Shown here: positions 1 through 10,600 of the stretch, one piece after another
Layout: every line of letters begins with the position of its first letter
Numbering within the stretch: the stretch's first letter is position 1
Assembly (NCBI RefSeq): GCF_023715145.1
Contig: NZ_JAMBNP010000011.1
Location: 162,696 to 226,695 of the forward strand
Length of the DNA stretch: 64,000 bases
Reading direction: 5' to 3'
Source: Paenibacillus glycanilyticus
Lineage (GTDB): Bacteria > Bacillota > Bacilli > Paenibacillales > Paenibacillaceae
Program-made: the position numbers and the translations under genes
The notes under the pieces: generated by a model
Databases searched by the model: none
Told to the model about the DNA's origin: nothing
Seen by the model: only the letters and a program-made list of their open reading frames with translations

Positions 1-2398
1 CGGTGCCTTCGTCACCCGTCAGCTCCGCTTGAATGGTTTCGCCCGCGTGCAGATCAACGGCGTATACGCGATCCGGATCGGAGGCTTCTTCGAGGCGCTC
101 GCTTAATTCCGAAGTCTGAAGCGGGGTCCCGGGAATATCTTTATCGGAAATGGCATGATAGGCGTCGATCAGCTTGCCGGACATGTTCGTGTCAGCCAGG
201 GAGCTTATTTTCTTCCCGCTGTTAATCAAGCGTTGAATCGTCTGTTTCGCATCGTAGGCGGGATTTTCGCCGAGTACCAAGGCGGCCGCGCCAGCGGCGT
301 TAGCGATAGCCGGCGTGCCGTAGGACCCTTGGAGGTCGTAATCCGGCTTATCGAGGAGCAGATTGGTTCGGGCGAATGAATCCCGGGCTGCAACGACATC
401 GCCAAGCGAGGCCTCCGGCATCGGAACGGACTGTCCGGCGTAAATGGTCCCTTCTTCTCCCACCAAATCGTAATAACCGAAAAAGCCTTCGTACAGATAA
501 TCCAGATGCAGCGTGTCCTTCACGAAAGATGAGGTTTCGCTTCCGAAGAGAGCGTCCCTGCCCGTTAGAAGAAGTCTGCCGCCCGCTTGCAGGTAACTCG
601 TTAAATCGGTCTTGTCGGACTCGGTCAGCACAGGCGGCGCGTTCGGATCGGGATTGGTACTCGCGTTGGCGTAGCCGGTGAACCAAATGACGATATCGTA
701 CGCCTGCATGTCCTCCAGAGCGGGTCCCTTATCGTTTTTGGGTACGGTCTCGACGTGGAACGTTCCCCGCGCATCGTCGAGCGGCATTCCGTCCGTCTCA
801 AAGCCGGCGGACAGGAGGAAGCTCTTGTATAGTTCTAGAAAGCTCCGTTCCTCCTCGTTGCCTCCAACCGAGTTGTCGTCCTGGACAAGCAGTACCGAAG
901 GTTTGTCCGCGCCCTCGCCCAAATAATCAAGCGCTGCGCGGAAGGAGTCGGTTTGAAACGGCGGAGCGAAATTCTCGAAGCCGAGTCCGTTATAGATCGC
1001 TCTGTACGAGCCGGTATCGATTTGGGCGGCGTATGCCAGGTTTTCCGAAGGCATAGTCGTAATTACATCGTTGGCCGGCGCAGCGATCTGAACGGTATTC
1101 TTGCCGTAGCTCGTAGATGAATAGCCGTTACGCCCGATGCCGTTGACAGTCAGCACGTTCGGAAGCATGTAGGATGCCGGGTAGGTCGGTATGCGGTCCA
1201 CGTCGTCGCGATAGTCGCCGGGCTGCGCAATGAAAAGCATATCGGAGTGCCGAAGCGCGTCCAGAATTAGCTCGCTCGGTTCCCAGGTAGCGAAGTCCAG
1301 GACGGCGATGTCGGCACCCATCTGCTCGGCGTAGGCAATGCCCGCCGCGATTTGCGAGAACGTTCCGCTGCGCGATATCGAAGAAAACGTCTTAATCGGA
1401 AGAATCTTCGCGTTTGGTGCCACGCCGGCGATCCCCACGCTATTATTCATGGAGGCGGCTACGATGCCCGCGATTGCCGTCCCGTTCTTCGAGGGGTCGT
1501 TCAAGTCGTCGGCATTGTTGTCTTCATGATTGAAGTCCCAGCCGTGAACGTCGTCGATAAAGCCGTTGCCGTCGTCGTCGATGCCGTTATTAGGGATTTC
1601 TTTGGGATTCGTCCAAACACGGTCAGCGAGATCGGGATGATCGCCGTCCACGCCGTCGCTGATGACCGCTACGACGACTTCCTTGCCGCCGTTCTTCAGA
1701 GTAGGCCAGGCTTCCGGGGCGTTGATGTCGATATCCGATATGCTGGCTGGCCAATCATCGGTGTCGAGGGTGTTATGCAAAGCCCATTGTTCTGGAAATA
1801 TTGGATCGTTCGGGATTAGGGGGGATAACTTGGATGTGACGGTTGCAAGTTCTTTAGTGGAGGCCGTATCCGTCGTTGCGATCGGCGCCTGTGAAGCTGG
1901 CTTGGCTTGCGGTGCGTTGGACTCGATTGCCGACGGCTCCGGCACGAATACTTGGGCGTCCGGCTCCGCGTACAAGACGTTCGGGTCGGCCTTGATTCGA
2001 GCTAGGAGAGCGTCGATATCCGCGCCTTCGGGCAGTTTCAGCACCTCGCTGCCGAGACTAGGCAGCGTCCGTGCCGGCTTCAGGCCGTAATTTGCGGCGA
2101 TCGCCGCCGCGTTGGTGCCGCTCTTATACTTAACGACGATGCTGTCGGCTTTCGGGGCATCGACGGATGGCCGCGGTATCGGTTCCAAATGAGGACCAGC
2201 AGGAACTTCGATAACCGGTTCCTTTACGTTTTCGCCTTCCGGAAGCTGCGTCTTCCGCACTTTCTCGGTGGATGAAGTTTCTTGCGCTGACGCTACTCCT
2301 TGCTTATGCGAATCGAGGGAAGGGGCGAGGGTGCCGCTGACCAAAATGGTCGTTAACAGTAAAGATGAGCAGATGGTTTTATTCAAGTGACGCTTCAA
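1..2398 (-). CDS. Secreted S8 subtilisin-fold protein with degenerate active site (partial, C-terminus outside window)
   Basis: The frame is open from a TTG at 2398 to the window edge (at least 799 residues). GGAGG lies upstream at normal spacing. The N-terminus is basic then hydrophobic, like a signal peptide. An inhibitor-like propeptide ends near residue 150 (NVLYAEPD). The S8 fold is clear (VVAVISDGV, DHPDL, DDDGNGF, NGTAIAG, YPASY), but the catalytic positions are changed: Asp to Ser247, His to Asn305, oxyanion Asn to Asp395 and Ser to Pro696 (GTPAIANAAG). A Rossmann-like insertion (LLVQDDN, VIWFTG, GGRLLLTG) lies at about residues 490-680. A PPC-like domain begins where the window ends. 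The frame has no stops, so this looks like a maintained pseudoenzyme, not a decaying gene. It is a paralogue of the gene at 4281, which reads the other way. Binding or regulatory function is inferred only. Confidence 0.85.
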   Translation of the reverse strand, partial: MKRHLNKTICSSLLLTTILVSGTLAPSLDSHKQGVASAQETSSTEKVRKTQLPEGENVKEPVIEVPAGPHLEPIPRPSVDAPKADSIVVKYKSGTNAAAIAANYGLKPARTLPSLGSEVLKLPEGADIDALLARIKADPNVLYAEPDAQVFVPEPSAIESNAPQAKPASQAPIATTDTASTKELATVTSKLSPLIPNDPIFPEQWALHNTLDTDDWPASISDIDINAPEAWPTLKNGGKEVVVAVISDGVDGDHPDLADRVWTNPKEIPNNGIDDDGNGFIDDVHGWDFNHEDNNADDLNDPSKNGTAIAGIVAASMNNSVGIAGVAPNAKILPIKTFSSISRSGTFSQIAAGIAYAEQMGADIAVLDFATWEPSELILDALRHSDMLFIAQPGDYRDDVDRIPTYPASYMLPNVLTVNGIGRNGYSSTSYGKNTVQIAAPANDVITTMPSENLAYAAQIDTGSYRAIYNGLGFENFAPPFQTDSFRAALDYLGEGADKPSVLLVQDDNSVGGNEEERSFLELYKSFLLSAGFETDGMPLDDARGTFHVETVPKNDKGPALEDMQAYDIVIWFTGYANASTNPDPNAPPVLTESDKTDLTSYLQAGGRLLLTGRDALFGSETSSFVKDTLHLDYLYEGFFGYYDLVGEEGTIYAGQSVPMPEASLGDVVAARDSFARTNLLLDKPDYDLQGSYGTPAIANAAGAAALVLGENPAYDAKQTIQRLINSGKKISSLADTNMSGKLIDAYHAISDKDIPGTPLQTSELSERLEEASDPDRVYAVDLHAGETIQAELTGDEGT

Positions 2399-2859
2399 TT
2401 CCGTATCTCCTCCTAGACGAATGGTTCTGAACATACGTGTCTCGCATCGGCTGCGAGTGCTTGCTCATTGAATGAATCTCGTTAGGGGTCTCGCAATAGG
2501 CTGAATTTACGTGCCATTATCTCGTGCTGGGCCTTTCTTTCCCTTCAGGGAATAAATTCTCTCCTATTTTTTATTTTTCATTGGAACTTTCAAGTAGGGG
2601 ACTCTCCTAAAATGACCAACCTCCTTGATCGAACTGAATACGAACAGAAACTCAACCAAATGTCATGAAATATAACATATAATAGGCAGGTTTCTGAAGA
2701 GATTATATAATCTATGATTTTCTCACGTCAATAAGTATATTTAACTAAACAAATAGAATAGTAAATGTTATTTTCATGTCATGTATGAAATAATTAATGT
2801 TACTATTTATAACAAATAAATTACATTATTGTTACTAATAATCGAAACCTTTTCCGTCC

Positions 2860-3003
2860 AAAAACTCCTCCGGCCTCCAGTGATCACGGGCATCGGAATG
2901 ATACGTTTAGCTGAGGCCGGGGCCGTACAGGAAGCCTTGTCCTTGCGTCAGCTCGTAGGTCATGCTGTCCGTACGCAAATACCCTTTGCCTCCTCGACGA
3001 TAC
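2860..3003 (-). pseudogene. Remnant of an AraC-family regulator
   Basis: Read on the minus strand this gives TDSMTYELTQGQGFLYGPGL, then a stop, then TYHSDARDH. That matches the cupin-like N-terminal part of the intact AraC regulator at 41605-42450 (TDNMTYELTQGQGFLYGPGL, then TYHSDARDP). An in-frame stop and a deletion of about 40 bases break it, and the helix-turn-helix part is missing. It lies directly beside a repeat that is also found next to the intact AraC/GH42 locus, so it is probably the relic of a related locus. Confidence 0.75.
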
Positions 3004-3010
3004 GGGGAAA

Positions 3011-3137
3011 TAAGAAAAAAGCCTGCGGCAATCAGCCGCAGGCAACAATAGAGAATATATTAAGGGGGGGTCATGTCCTTTATTGTAGGAGCCGATGATG
3101 AAAGGAACCTGAGCAAAATATTACAGGAAGATTACAA
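3011..3137 (-). repeat. Dispersed ~125 bp repeat, copy 1 (hairpin plus promoter-like block)
   Basis: About 90% identical to 44731-44854. It contains a strong hairpin (GCCTGCGG/CCGCAGGC, 3021-3043) followed on the minus strand by T residues, a -10-like TACAAT upstream on the minus strand, and a plus-strand direct repeat TTACAG-N5-TTACAA at 3121-3137. Read on the minus strand it could be a short transcript of about 70 nt ending at the hairpin. No reading frame is conserved between the copies. Confidence 0.7.
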
Positions 3138-3764
3138 ATGATCCTGGCGCAAAATGAACAAAAAAAGCAGCAGACGTTTTGGGAAGTTGAGCTTTACAAC
3201 CTCGCCAAGATGGTATTAAAAGCAAAAGCTAAGGACAGTCTTAATCCAATTCCACATAAATCCACCCCCTTTTGTAGATCGATCGTTCTCATAATATGAA
3301 ATTGATCCTAGTTTTGTCAAGTGTGGCTTGAGCGGAATTAGAATAGAAGGTCTTAAACAAAACCGAAATTATCTTTGCTAAGACAACCGAACGCGCGTAG
3401 TCTAATGACTAAGATTGATTAAGCAACTGTCTAACGAATTCTTTCGTGTTTGAAAAGTGAATAATTGAAGAGAGCTGTGGAAATCCAAAGTTACGTCATA
3501 AACCTGAGCAATTAAACCGCACCCGTTGGCTCAGGCCCACTTGGCTGTGGCCGATCCATGATCATGCATGAGTAACTAAATCAATTCCTCTGTGGCGCTA
3601 GCGGCTGCTTGCATGCAACATTTTAGTGAGTGAACCTCTTCTTGAGGCGGCCTCGAGTGACATACCTGCTAAAAAAAGGAATTGCGACGTCATAGCCAAA
3701 GGCGTGAAGAAGAGCCAAGAGTAGGCATTTTTCTCATCGGCGGACTTTTTAGTGTAGTGACCCT

Positions 3765-3783
3765 GCCCAAGCGATGCTTGGGC
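3765..3783. terminator. Short perfect hairpin (GCCCAAGC/GCTTGGGC)
   Basis: An 8 bp perfect stem with a 3-base loop followed by TTATTTG. It is terminator-like but has no recognised gene upstream. Confidence 0.3.
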
Positions 3784-4280
3784 TTATTTGCCGTTGCCAC
3801 GGATTAGACTCGAGGGAATTGACAGAAGGAGACAAGAAGTCATTTGCACTATTTGTATACAGAAACATAGTTCAAAAGTATTGCATTTGATAGTCTCGTC
3901 GTAAGGATTAGAAAGAGGTTTTGAAAAAAAGTAGTAATTTTATCACATTGCATGTCAGATAATAAAAAAATGTTGTTAAAATTTATTATTATTTTGAAAG
4001 AAAAATGTAATTTTTCGCGTGTTAATTAATAAAACGTCATATATGTGATATTGTAAACGGTTCAATAATACTTGACCACTAATTCTATGTGATGTAATCT
4101 AACAAGCAATTATTGTAAGTCTATTTGTACTATGATACAATTCTCTTAGTTGTAAAATAGTTGTAAAAAGTTATTGAATATTTGATAGATTCGCCGTTGA
4201 AAGGCAGGTGAACCTGCAGCAGGATTCATTTATTTCTTACGCCTATAGGTCTTATTTCTGTTTATTTGGAGGATGACAAC

Positions 4281-7200
4281 TTGAAGAGAGAATTGGTAAA
4301 GAAGTCGATAACAGTCGCAGCCCTTTGCTCGCTGCTGTTCGGCTCGGTGGATCCCGCGTTCTTAAACGCGGCCGGAACGGACGATAGAAAAAGCGCCTGG
4401 ACCGCAGAGACGGCACCACAAGACAACGTCGTGCAGGTCGCGCCGTTAACAGATGAACCGAAGGATGGGGCTAAGCCCACCCTGCCGGGCAAAGCAAGCC
4501 TAGCCGAAGCAGGCGGACGAATCATCGTGAAGTATAAGCCTGGTCACCAATCGGCTTCGACTTCAATTCTTGCGACGGCCAAGACGAAGAGCAATGCCTC
4601 GCTTCCGACATTAGGCGCTTCGCTCGTCCAGCTTGCGAACCCTGCTGACGCGGCGAAGGTGCTCGAAGCGCTGAACAAAGATCCCAACGTCTTATACGCC
4701 GAGCCGGATTTCCGAATCTCTGGTTCGCGCCTACATATGGACGGTGCTCCGGCGAAGGACGAGAAGGAAAAGGACGTGAAAAACAAGATCGTGAAGGCTG
4801 CCGCCGAAGCGGCTAAGGCTGCGGAGGCCGACTCGCCGAATGATACATATTTCCCGTTGCAGTGGGCGCTCCGCAACACGGGGCAAACCCCGCCGTTCAA
4901 TTACAATCATCCGCTTCTAGATGGATATCCCGGGGAGCCTGGGCTCGATATCAAGGCACCAGAGGCTTGGACGGTGACGCAAGGAAGTCCGAACGTCACG
5001 GTCGCCGTCATCGATACCGGCGTACAGGCGGATCACCCGGATTTGGAGGGCAAAATCTGGACCAATCCGAAGGAGCGTGCCGGTAACGGAGTCGACGACG
5101 ACGGGAACGGGTTCGTCGATGACGTTCACGGCTGGAATTTTGCTGGAGGCAGCAATGAGACGTACAGCGAGCTCGACTGGGAGGATCACGGTACGGCCGT
5201 GGCCGGCGTAATTGCGGCAGGCACGAATAATGACATTGGCCTTGCGGGAATTGCGCCCGATGTGAAGATCATGCCCGTGAAGTACATCGGAGAAGGTGGC
5301 TATGGCTACATTTCGGATCTGATCGAGGCAATCGCCTACGCGGAGAGGAACGGTGCACAGATCGCTTACATGAACGCGGAAACGTACACCTTCAGCCAGG
5401 CTATGAAGGATGCTGTCGATTCCTCGTCCATGCTCTTCGTCGCCGGTTCCGGCAATTACGTCGTAAATACGGACGGCAGCCCATCCTATCCGGCTTCCTT
5501 CGACAGTCCGAATATGCTATCGGTCACTGGTATTGACAACGAAGGTAATCTTACTGCAGATGCCAATTTCGGCTACAAGAGCGTTGACGTAGCCGCTCCT
5601 GGCGAAGCGGTCGCCACGATTGTACAGGTGTCGAAACCGGGGCATGCCGCTGAAATAGCAGATCCTGCTAACGGCTCCAAAGTCATCTTTAACGGTATCG
5701 CCTTCGAGAATATCCTCGATGATGAGGATGCGGACTACAATTATCGCCAAGACGCGTTTGATGTGGCCATGGATTATCTCGAGGCATCCAAGTATGACGC
5801 GAGCAAGAAGATATTGCTCGTGCAGGACGACTTGTCCAATTTCACGAGTATTCCAAGCTCCAATAAATTAGAAAAGTATAAAGCCCTGCTGGAGGATTAC
5901 GCTGGCGAGGTGACAATCGTACAGTCGGCGCCGGATGGTGGCGACGGCCCAACATCACAGGAAATGTCTGAATATGACGCTGTCATTTGGTTTACGGGCT
6001 CGGCGGATCGATTGAATATTTCGAACCTTACCGAGAACGATCAGAAGAACTTGACTGCCTTTATTCAAGGCGGCGGACATCTCATGCTGACGGGCTCAAA
6101 CGTCTTGAACGGTCCTACCGAGGAAGGCGGAGATGAACCGTCGAGCATTATCGACACGCCATTCGTCAAGGACGTGCTGCATTTGGCGTTCGTTGACCAG
6201 TACTTCTACGACAAAACGGTCGGCTTGCCGGACACGATTTACGCGTACAAGGAGTACCCGCTGGACGAGGACAAGGACAGCTACAACTGGATCAAGTCCA
6301 GGGATCCGAAGATCGCCAAGATCGACTTGGTGAGCGTAATAAAGGATTTCCAGGGCAGCAGCTATGCTTATTGGAGGGGCACTGATATTGCGGCGGCGCA
6401 CGCAGCGGGAGTCGCGGCACTGGTGTTCAGCCAGGACGAATCGCTGAGCGCACTCGCGGCGAAGCAGCGGATCGTCAACAGCGGCACACGCCTCAGCTCG
6501 CTGGCGGGCAAGACGCAGAGCGGGCGCCTGATTAATGCGTATCAAGCGCTGGCTGACGATGATGTGCCGGGCACGCCTTTCTCCGGCGGCAGCATATCCA
6601 ACCGGCTCGATGACGCAAACGACCGGAACGATGTTTTCGCGGTAGAGCTCCATGCGGGCGAGGACGTGAACTTTGAACTGACGGGCGACGAGGGCACCGA
6701 TTTCGACCTGTATCTATATTCGCCGGAAGCGGAAACCGTCAACTCGAACACCAATCTGCTGGCTTATTCGGAGAACGAGAAGACGTCCAAGGAGTCAATT
6801 GCCTATCAAGTAACGCAAACCGGGACGTATTACGTCAACGTCTATGCTCATAAAGGCAAAGGCGCGTATACGTTGACTATGGCGACTAATAACGGTATCG
6901 GCGATTACGAGGATACCAGCAAGTCGCTGGCGTTTACGGGAGATTGGTCGCAAGTGACGGGCGGAGCTTATACGGGCGGCAGCATGAAGCAGATTGACGC
7001 GAAGGGAAGCGTGGAATTCGCCTTCGATGGAAGCTACTTCGCATGGATCGGCTCGAAGAATCCGAAGCAAGGCATTGCGGATCTGTACGTCGATGGCAAG
7101 CTGGTAGCATCGCCGTCGCTGTACGCGGCGAAGCCGCTTGATAAACAGATCGTGCTTGAGAAGCGGTTGCCGTACGGACGGCACGCGATCAAGATCGTCT

Positions 7201-7661
7201 GGACCGGAAAGCATGATCCGATGGCCAAAAAATCCGATCCGACGTTCATTAACGTCGACGCCTTCGACGTGAAGCATCTGCTGCAGGAGACCGACTATGA
7301 CGTCTTGTTCTCGGGTCAATGGACGTTAACCTACAGTGTGAACCATTATGGAGGCGAGGCTGCTTACTCGTCACAAGCGGGCGGCAGTGCGACGGTGTCG
7401 TTCGAGGGAACGAAGGCAACGGTCTACGGGAACACCGGCAAGGACCGGGGCAAAATCAACGTCTATATCGACGATAAGCTGGCGACACCGGAACCGGTTG
7501 ATCTGTATGCAGCCGAGGACCACTTCCGTGCCGTCATCTTTGAAACAAGCAAGCTGTCTCCAGGCTCGCATACGCTGAAGATCGTCAACCTGGGCGAGAA
7601 GAACCCGCTGTCGGGCGGAACGGTTGTTCCGTTTGATGCCGTGGCGATCGCCTCCGAATAG
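4281..7661 (+). CDS. Secreted S8 subtilisin-fold protein lacking the catalytic serine
   Basis: The product has 1126 residues. The TTG at 4281 is chosen because GGAGG ends eight bases upstream and the paralogue starts alike; a TTG at 4266 overlaps that ribosome site. It has a signal-like N-terminus, a propeptide (to NVLYAEPD), then an S8 domain with Asp245 (VIDTG), His303 (DHGTAVAG) and oxyanion Asn392 (GSGNY). The catalytic serine motif is GTDIAAAHAAG, so Ser is replaced by Asp702. A Rossmann-like insertion (LLVQDDL, VIWFTGS, GGGHLMLTG) splits the domain. A PPC domain (about residues 765-870) and two repeated beta domains of about 110 residues (FTGDWSQVTGG, FSGQWTLTYS) follow. It is 33 bases upstream of the intact protease and probably co-transcribed with it. 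Proteolysis is unlikely; a binding, chaperone or inhibitor role is inference. Confidence 0.88.
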   Translation: MKRELVKKSITVAALCSLLFGSVDPAFLNAAGTDDRKSAWTAETAPQDNVVQVAPLTDEPKDGAKPTLPGKASLAEAGGRIIVKYKPGHQSASTSILATAKTKSNASLPTLGASLVQLANPADAAKVLEALNKDPNVLYAEPDFRISGSRLHMDGAPAKDEKEKDVKNKIVKAAAEAAKAAEADSPNDTYFPLQWALRNTGQTPPFNYNHPLLDGYPGEPGLDIKAPEAWTVTQGSPNVTVAVIDTGVQADHPDLEGKIWTNPKERAGNGVDDDGNGFVDDVHGWNFAGGSNETYSELDWEDHGTAVAGVIAAGTNNDIGLAGIAPDVKIMPVKYIGEGGYGYISDLIEAIAYAERNGAQIAYMNAETYTFSQAMKDAVDSSSMLFVAGSGNYVVNTDGSPSYPASFDSPNMLSVTGIDNEGNLTADANFGYKSVDVAAPGEAVATIVQVSKPGHAAEIADPANGSKVIFNGIAFENILDDEDADYNYRQDAFDVAMDYLEASKYDASKKILLVQDDLSNFTSIPSSNKLEKYKALLEDYAGEVTIVQSAPDGGDGPTSQEMSEYDAVIWFTGSADRLNISNLTENDQKNLTAFIQGGGHLMLTGSNVLNGPTEEGGDEPSSIIDTPFVKDVLHLAFVDQYFYDKTVGLPDTIYAYKEYPLDEDKDSYNWIKSRDPKIAKIDLVSVIKDFQGSSYAYWRGTDIAAAHAAGVAALVFSQDESLSALAAKQRIVNSGTRLSSLAGKTQSGRLINAYQALADDDVPGTPFSGGSISNRLDDANDRNDVFAVELHAGEDVNFELTGDEGTDFDLYLYSPEAETVNSNTNLLAYSENEKTSKESIAYQVTQTGTYYVNVYAHKGKGAYTLTMATNNGIGDYEDTSKSLAFTGDWSQVTGGAYTGGSMKQIDAKGSVEFAFDGSYFAWIGSKNPKQGIADLYVDGKLVASPSLYAAKPLDKQIVLEKRLPYGRHAIKIVWTGKHDPMAKKSDPTFINVDAFDVKHLLQETDYDVLFSGQWTLTYSVNHYGGEAAYSSQAGGSATVSFEGTKATVYGNTGKDRGKINVYIDDKLATPEPVDLYAAEDHFRAVIFETSKLSPGSHTLKIVNLGEKNPLSGGTVVPFDAVAIASE

Positions 7662-7694
7662 AAGCTGACCATCTTACGAAAAGAGGAATCTCAC

Positions 7695-10600
7695 TTGGCT
7701 AAATCCACTGTAAAAATACAACGCGCGGCCGCTCTTCTCGCGGCCTCCATGCTTCTGACGGCGCCTATCGGCGGCGTAAGTGAAGCGGCCGGCTCTGCCG
7801 GCGATGCACATCCTGCCGAACAATCTCCGCTTGGGAAGCCGGACACGGCACAGCTTCTAGCGCTGGCATCCAAGGGCGCTGCAAGCACGATGGCAGGCTC
7901 CATTAAGGAACCCGTTGTCATTGATCCCGGCATCGACACCTCCAAGAAGGAGGAAATTAACGTCATCGTGCAGCTGAGCGAGCCGCCGGTCGCTGCGGCC
8001 CAGCACGCTGCGGAGCTGTCGCGCGGCAGCTTCTCCGCCGCATCGGCCGAGCGTAAGGTGAGCTTGGAGCAGTCGACCTTCGTAGATGCCGTAGCTGACA
8101 AGGGCATCGGTCTGCACGTCAATTATAAGTACGATACGGTTCTGAACGGGATGGAAGTGACGGTCCCTGCGGATAAAATCCCTCAGCTGGCAGCCATGCC
8201 CGGCGTGAAGTCCATCAGCAAGAACTTGACCTATCACGCGATTCCGCTTCCGCCGGAGGCTTCCGCGGAGGGGGATGTAAATTACGATATCGATCCAATC
8301 AGCCAGATCGGCGCGGATGTTGCCTGGGCGAAGGGATTGACGGGTAAAGGTCTGAAGGTCGGCGTTATCGACACCGGCATTGATTATGATCACCCGGATC
8401 TGAAGGACGCCTATAAAGGCGGATACGATTCGATTAACAAGGACTACGATCCATATGAGGACCTGCCGGACATTAGCTTCGGCTTTGCGGGCTCCGAGCA
8501 CGGGTCGCATGTCGCCGGGACGATTGCCGGCCGCGCGGTTAACCCGAATGCCGAGATGGTGCAGAAGGGCATCGCGTACGAAGCGGACTTATATTCTTAT
8601 AAAGTGCTCGGCGCTAAGCTTAACCCTAGGACACTCGAGATCGATGTCACCGGCACCTCGGCGCAGGTCATCGACGGGATCGAGCATGCGATCAAGGACC
8701 ACATGGACGTGATTAATATGTCTTTGGGGACGGATGAAGACAAGAGTCCGACTTCACCGGATTCCATCGCTGTCAATAACGCCGTTCTTGCCGGCGTCAC
8801 GGCCGTTGTGGCGAACGGCAACGCTGCTCAAGAAGGTCCTTATTATTATTCCATGGGCTCGCCGGCAAGTGCGCAGCTTGCCATTTCCGTCGCTGCTGCG
8901 ACGAGTGAGAGCAGCCATTTCAGCGGCAGCTTCACCGATTCGCTGACGGCGGAGCATCCCGCTTATTCGATCGATGCCATGGCATGGCCGATCGGCGGCG
9001 AAGATTTTGCCAAAACACTCGGGACGGAACCGCTCGATGCCGTGTATGTCGGCATTGGAGCGGACGAGGACTACCAGACGGACGTCGAGGGCAAGATCGT
9101 GCTCATCTCGCGGGGCAATCTCGCGTTCGTGGATAAAATTACGATCGCCAAGGAGCATGGGGCGAAGGCAGCTATTATTTTCAACGGCAATGTGCTGAAT
9201 AACGACGATGCAACGGCCGATTTGTCCGAGCATATCGACGGTCGGGATGGCAAGATTGGCTCTGGAGCCTTCCTCGGCGAGAGCAACGACTATCTCCCTA
9301 CTTTTGACATGTCCGGCATTGAAGGACGTGCGCTGGCAAGACAGATTCTCGATCCGGCTAATGAAGGCAAGCCGCTGCAGTTTACTTTTGGGCCGGAGTT
9401 TACGGAAATCGTCGTTCGGGGCGATACGATCGCGGAATTCAGCTCCCGCGGCCCAAACTCGGACGGCAGCTACGGCATAAAGCCCGATATTAGTGCGCCG
9501 GGCGTGAACATTCGCTCGACCGTGCCTGCTTATCACGAGATGGATTATGGGATCACGCCGGTGCCCGATTACGATACAGCGTACTACCGTCTAAGCGGCA
9601 CGAGCATGGCATCCCCGCATATCGCAGGCCTCGCGGTGCTTATGAAGCAAGAGCATCCTGATTGGACCCCGCGCGATATTCGCGCGGCACTCGCTAACAC
9701 GGCGGATACGCTCTATGACCTTGACGGTACGCAATTCGATGTCTACTCGCAAGGTGCCGGCAGGGCGGATATGGTGAACGCCATCTCGACGCCTGCAGTC
9801 TTGGAAGCGATGGATCTGATCAAGGTCTACGACGAGAAGCTGAACGAGAAAATCATCGAAAGCGAAGCAAGCAGTGTCAGCTTCGGGGCTATCAATCCAG
9901 GCGCTGAGCCGGTTGCAAAGCCGCTTCGCGTGAAAAACCTGTCTGACGCTTCGGTAACGTACGCGGCTTCGGTTGTCCTGCACCCGAAAGTGACATCGGA
10001 TCCGACAGATCAAGTGCCGACGCCGGATGTGAACAACATTATCATGAAACTGGATGGACTCGGCGAAGGTGGAACCGTGACGGCGGAGGCGGGAGCCAGC
10101 CAGGCCTTCACGCTGTCGGCTGCTGCAGCAGATGGCGCGGCTCACGGCGTATACGAAGGCGAAGTGCGGTTGACAACCGAAGGATTGCCTACGCTGCATT
10201 TGCCGTTCGTTGTACACGTCGGCGATGATGCAGAGGATAACGACTTCGTGCTGCAGGACTTTGCATTGTCCGGCCAGCGGATCGTGCCCGGCGCGCCGAT
10301 CGACGCGACTGCGACGCTGCTCGACGATTCCATGAACTACGCCGAAATCGACGTACTTGACCTCAATCAGGACTATGTGGGCACGGTGGCCTTTACGAAC
10401 AACATCGACTTGGAGGCGCAAAAACGCTTGCCATTAGCGGCCGGGCCGATCAAGTTCGAGAAGCTCGATGGCAGCTATTATTTGGACGGAGAAGAAGATG
10501 AATACGGCTATGATATTGTCCGTCAACTGCCGGAAGGCCAATACATTATTTTGATGCTCGTTGCCCATCTGAATGAAATGAATGAAGTGGAAAACATCCA

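Larger units (their letters stand above)
2399..4280. other. Long intergenic region between divergent S8 paralogues
   Basis: This 1.9 kb stretch has no convincing gene. It holds an AraC remnant (2860-3003), a repeat shared with 44.7 kb (3011-3137) and a short hairpin (3765-3783). The part from 3840 to 4280 is very AT-rich and probably carries the promoter of the 4281 gene; no single promoter could be assigned with confidence. Confidence 0.6.

Noticed and set aside
3011..3137. Small peptide gene (ATG after AAAGGAC) inside repeat copy 1
   Set aside because: The second copy has AAG instead of ATG and one G fewer, which breaks the frame.
4266..4280. TTG at 4266 as start of the second S8 gene
   Set aside because: It overlaps the GGAGG site itself; the TTG at 4281 has proper spacing and matches the start of the paralogue.
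6096..6653. Frames antisense to the S8 genes
   Set aside because: They mirror the coding strand and show no motifs; treated as chance frames.
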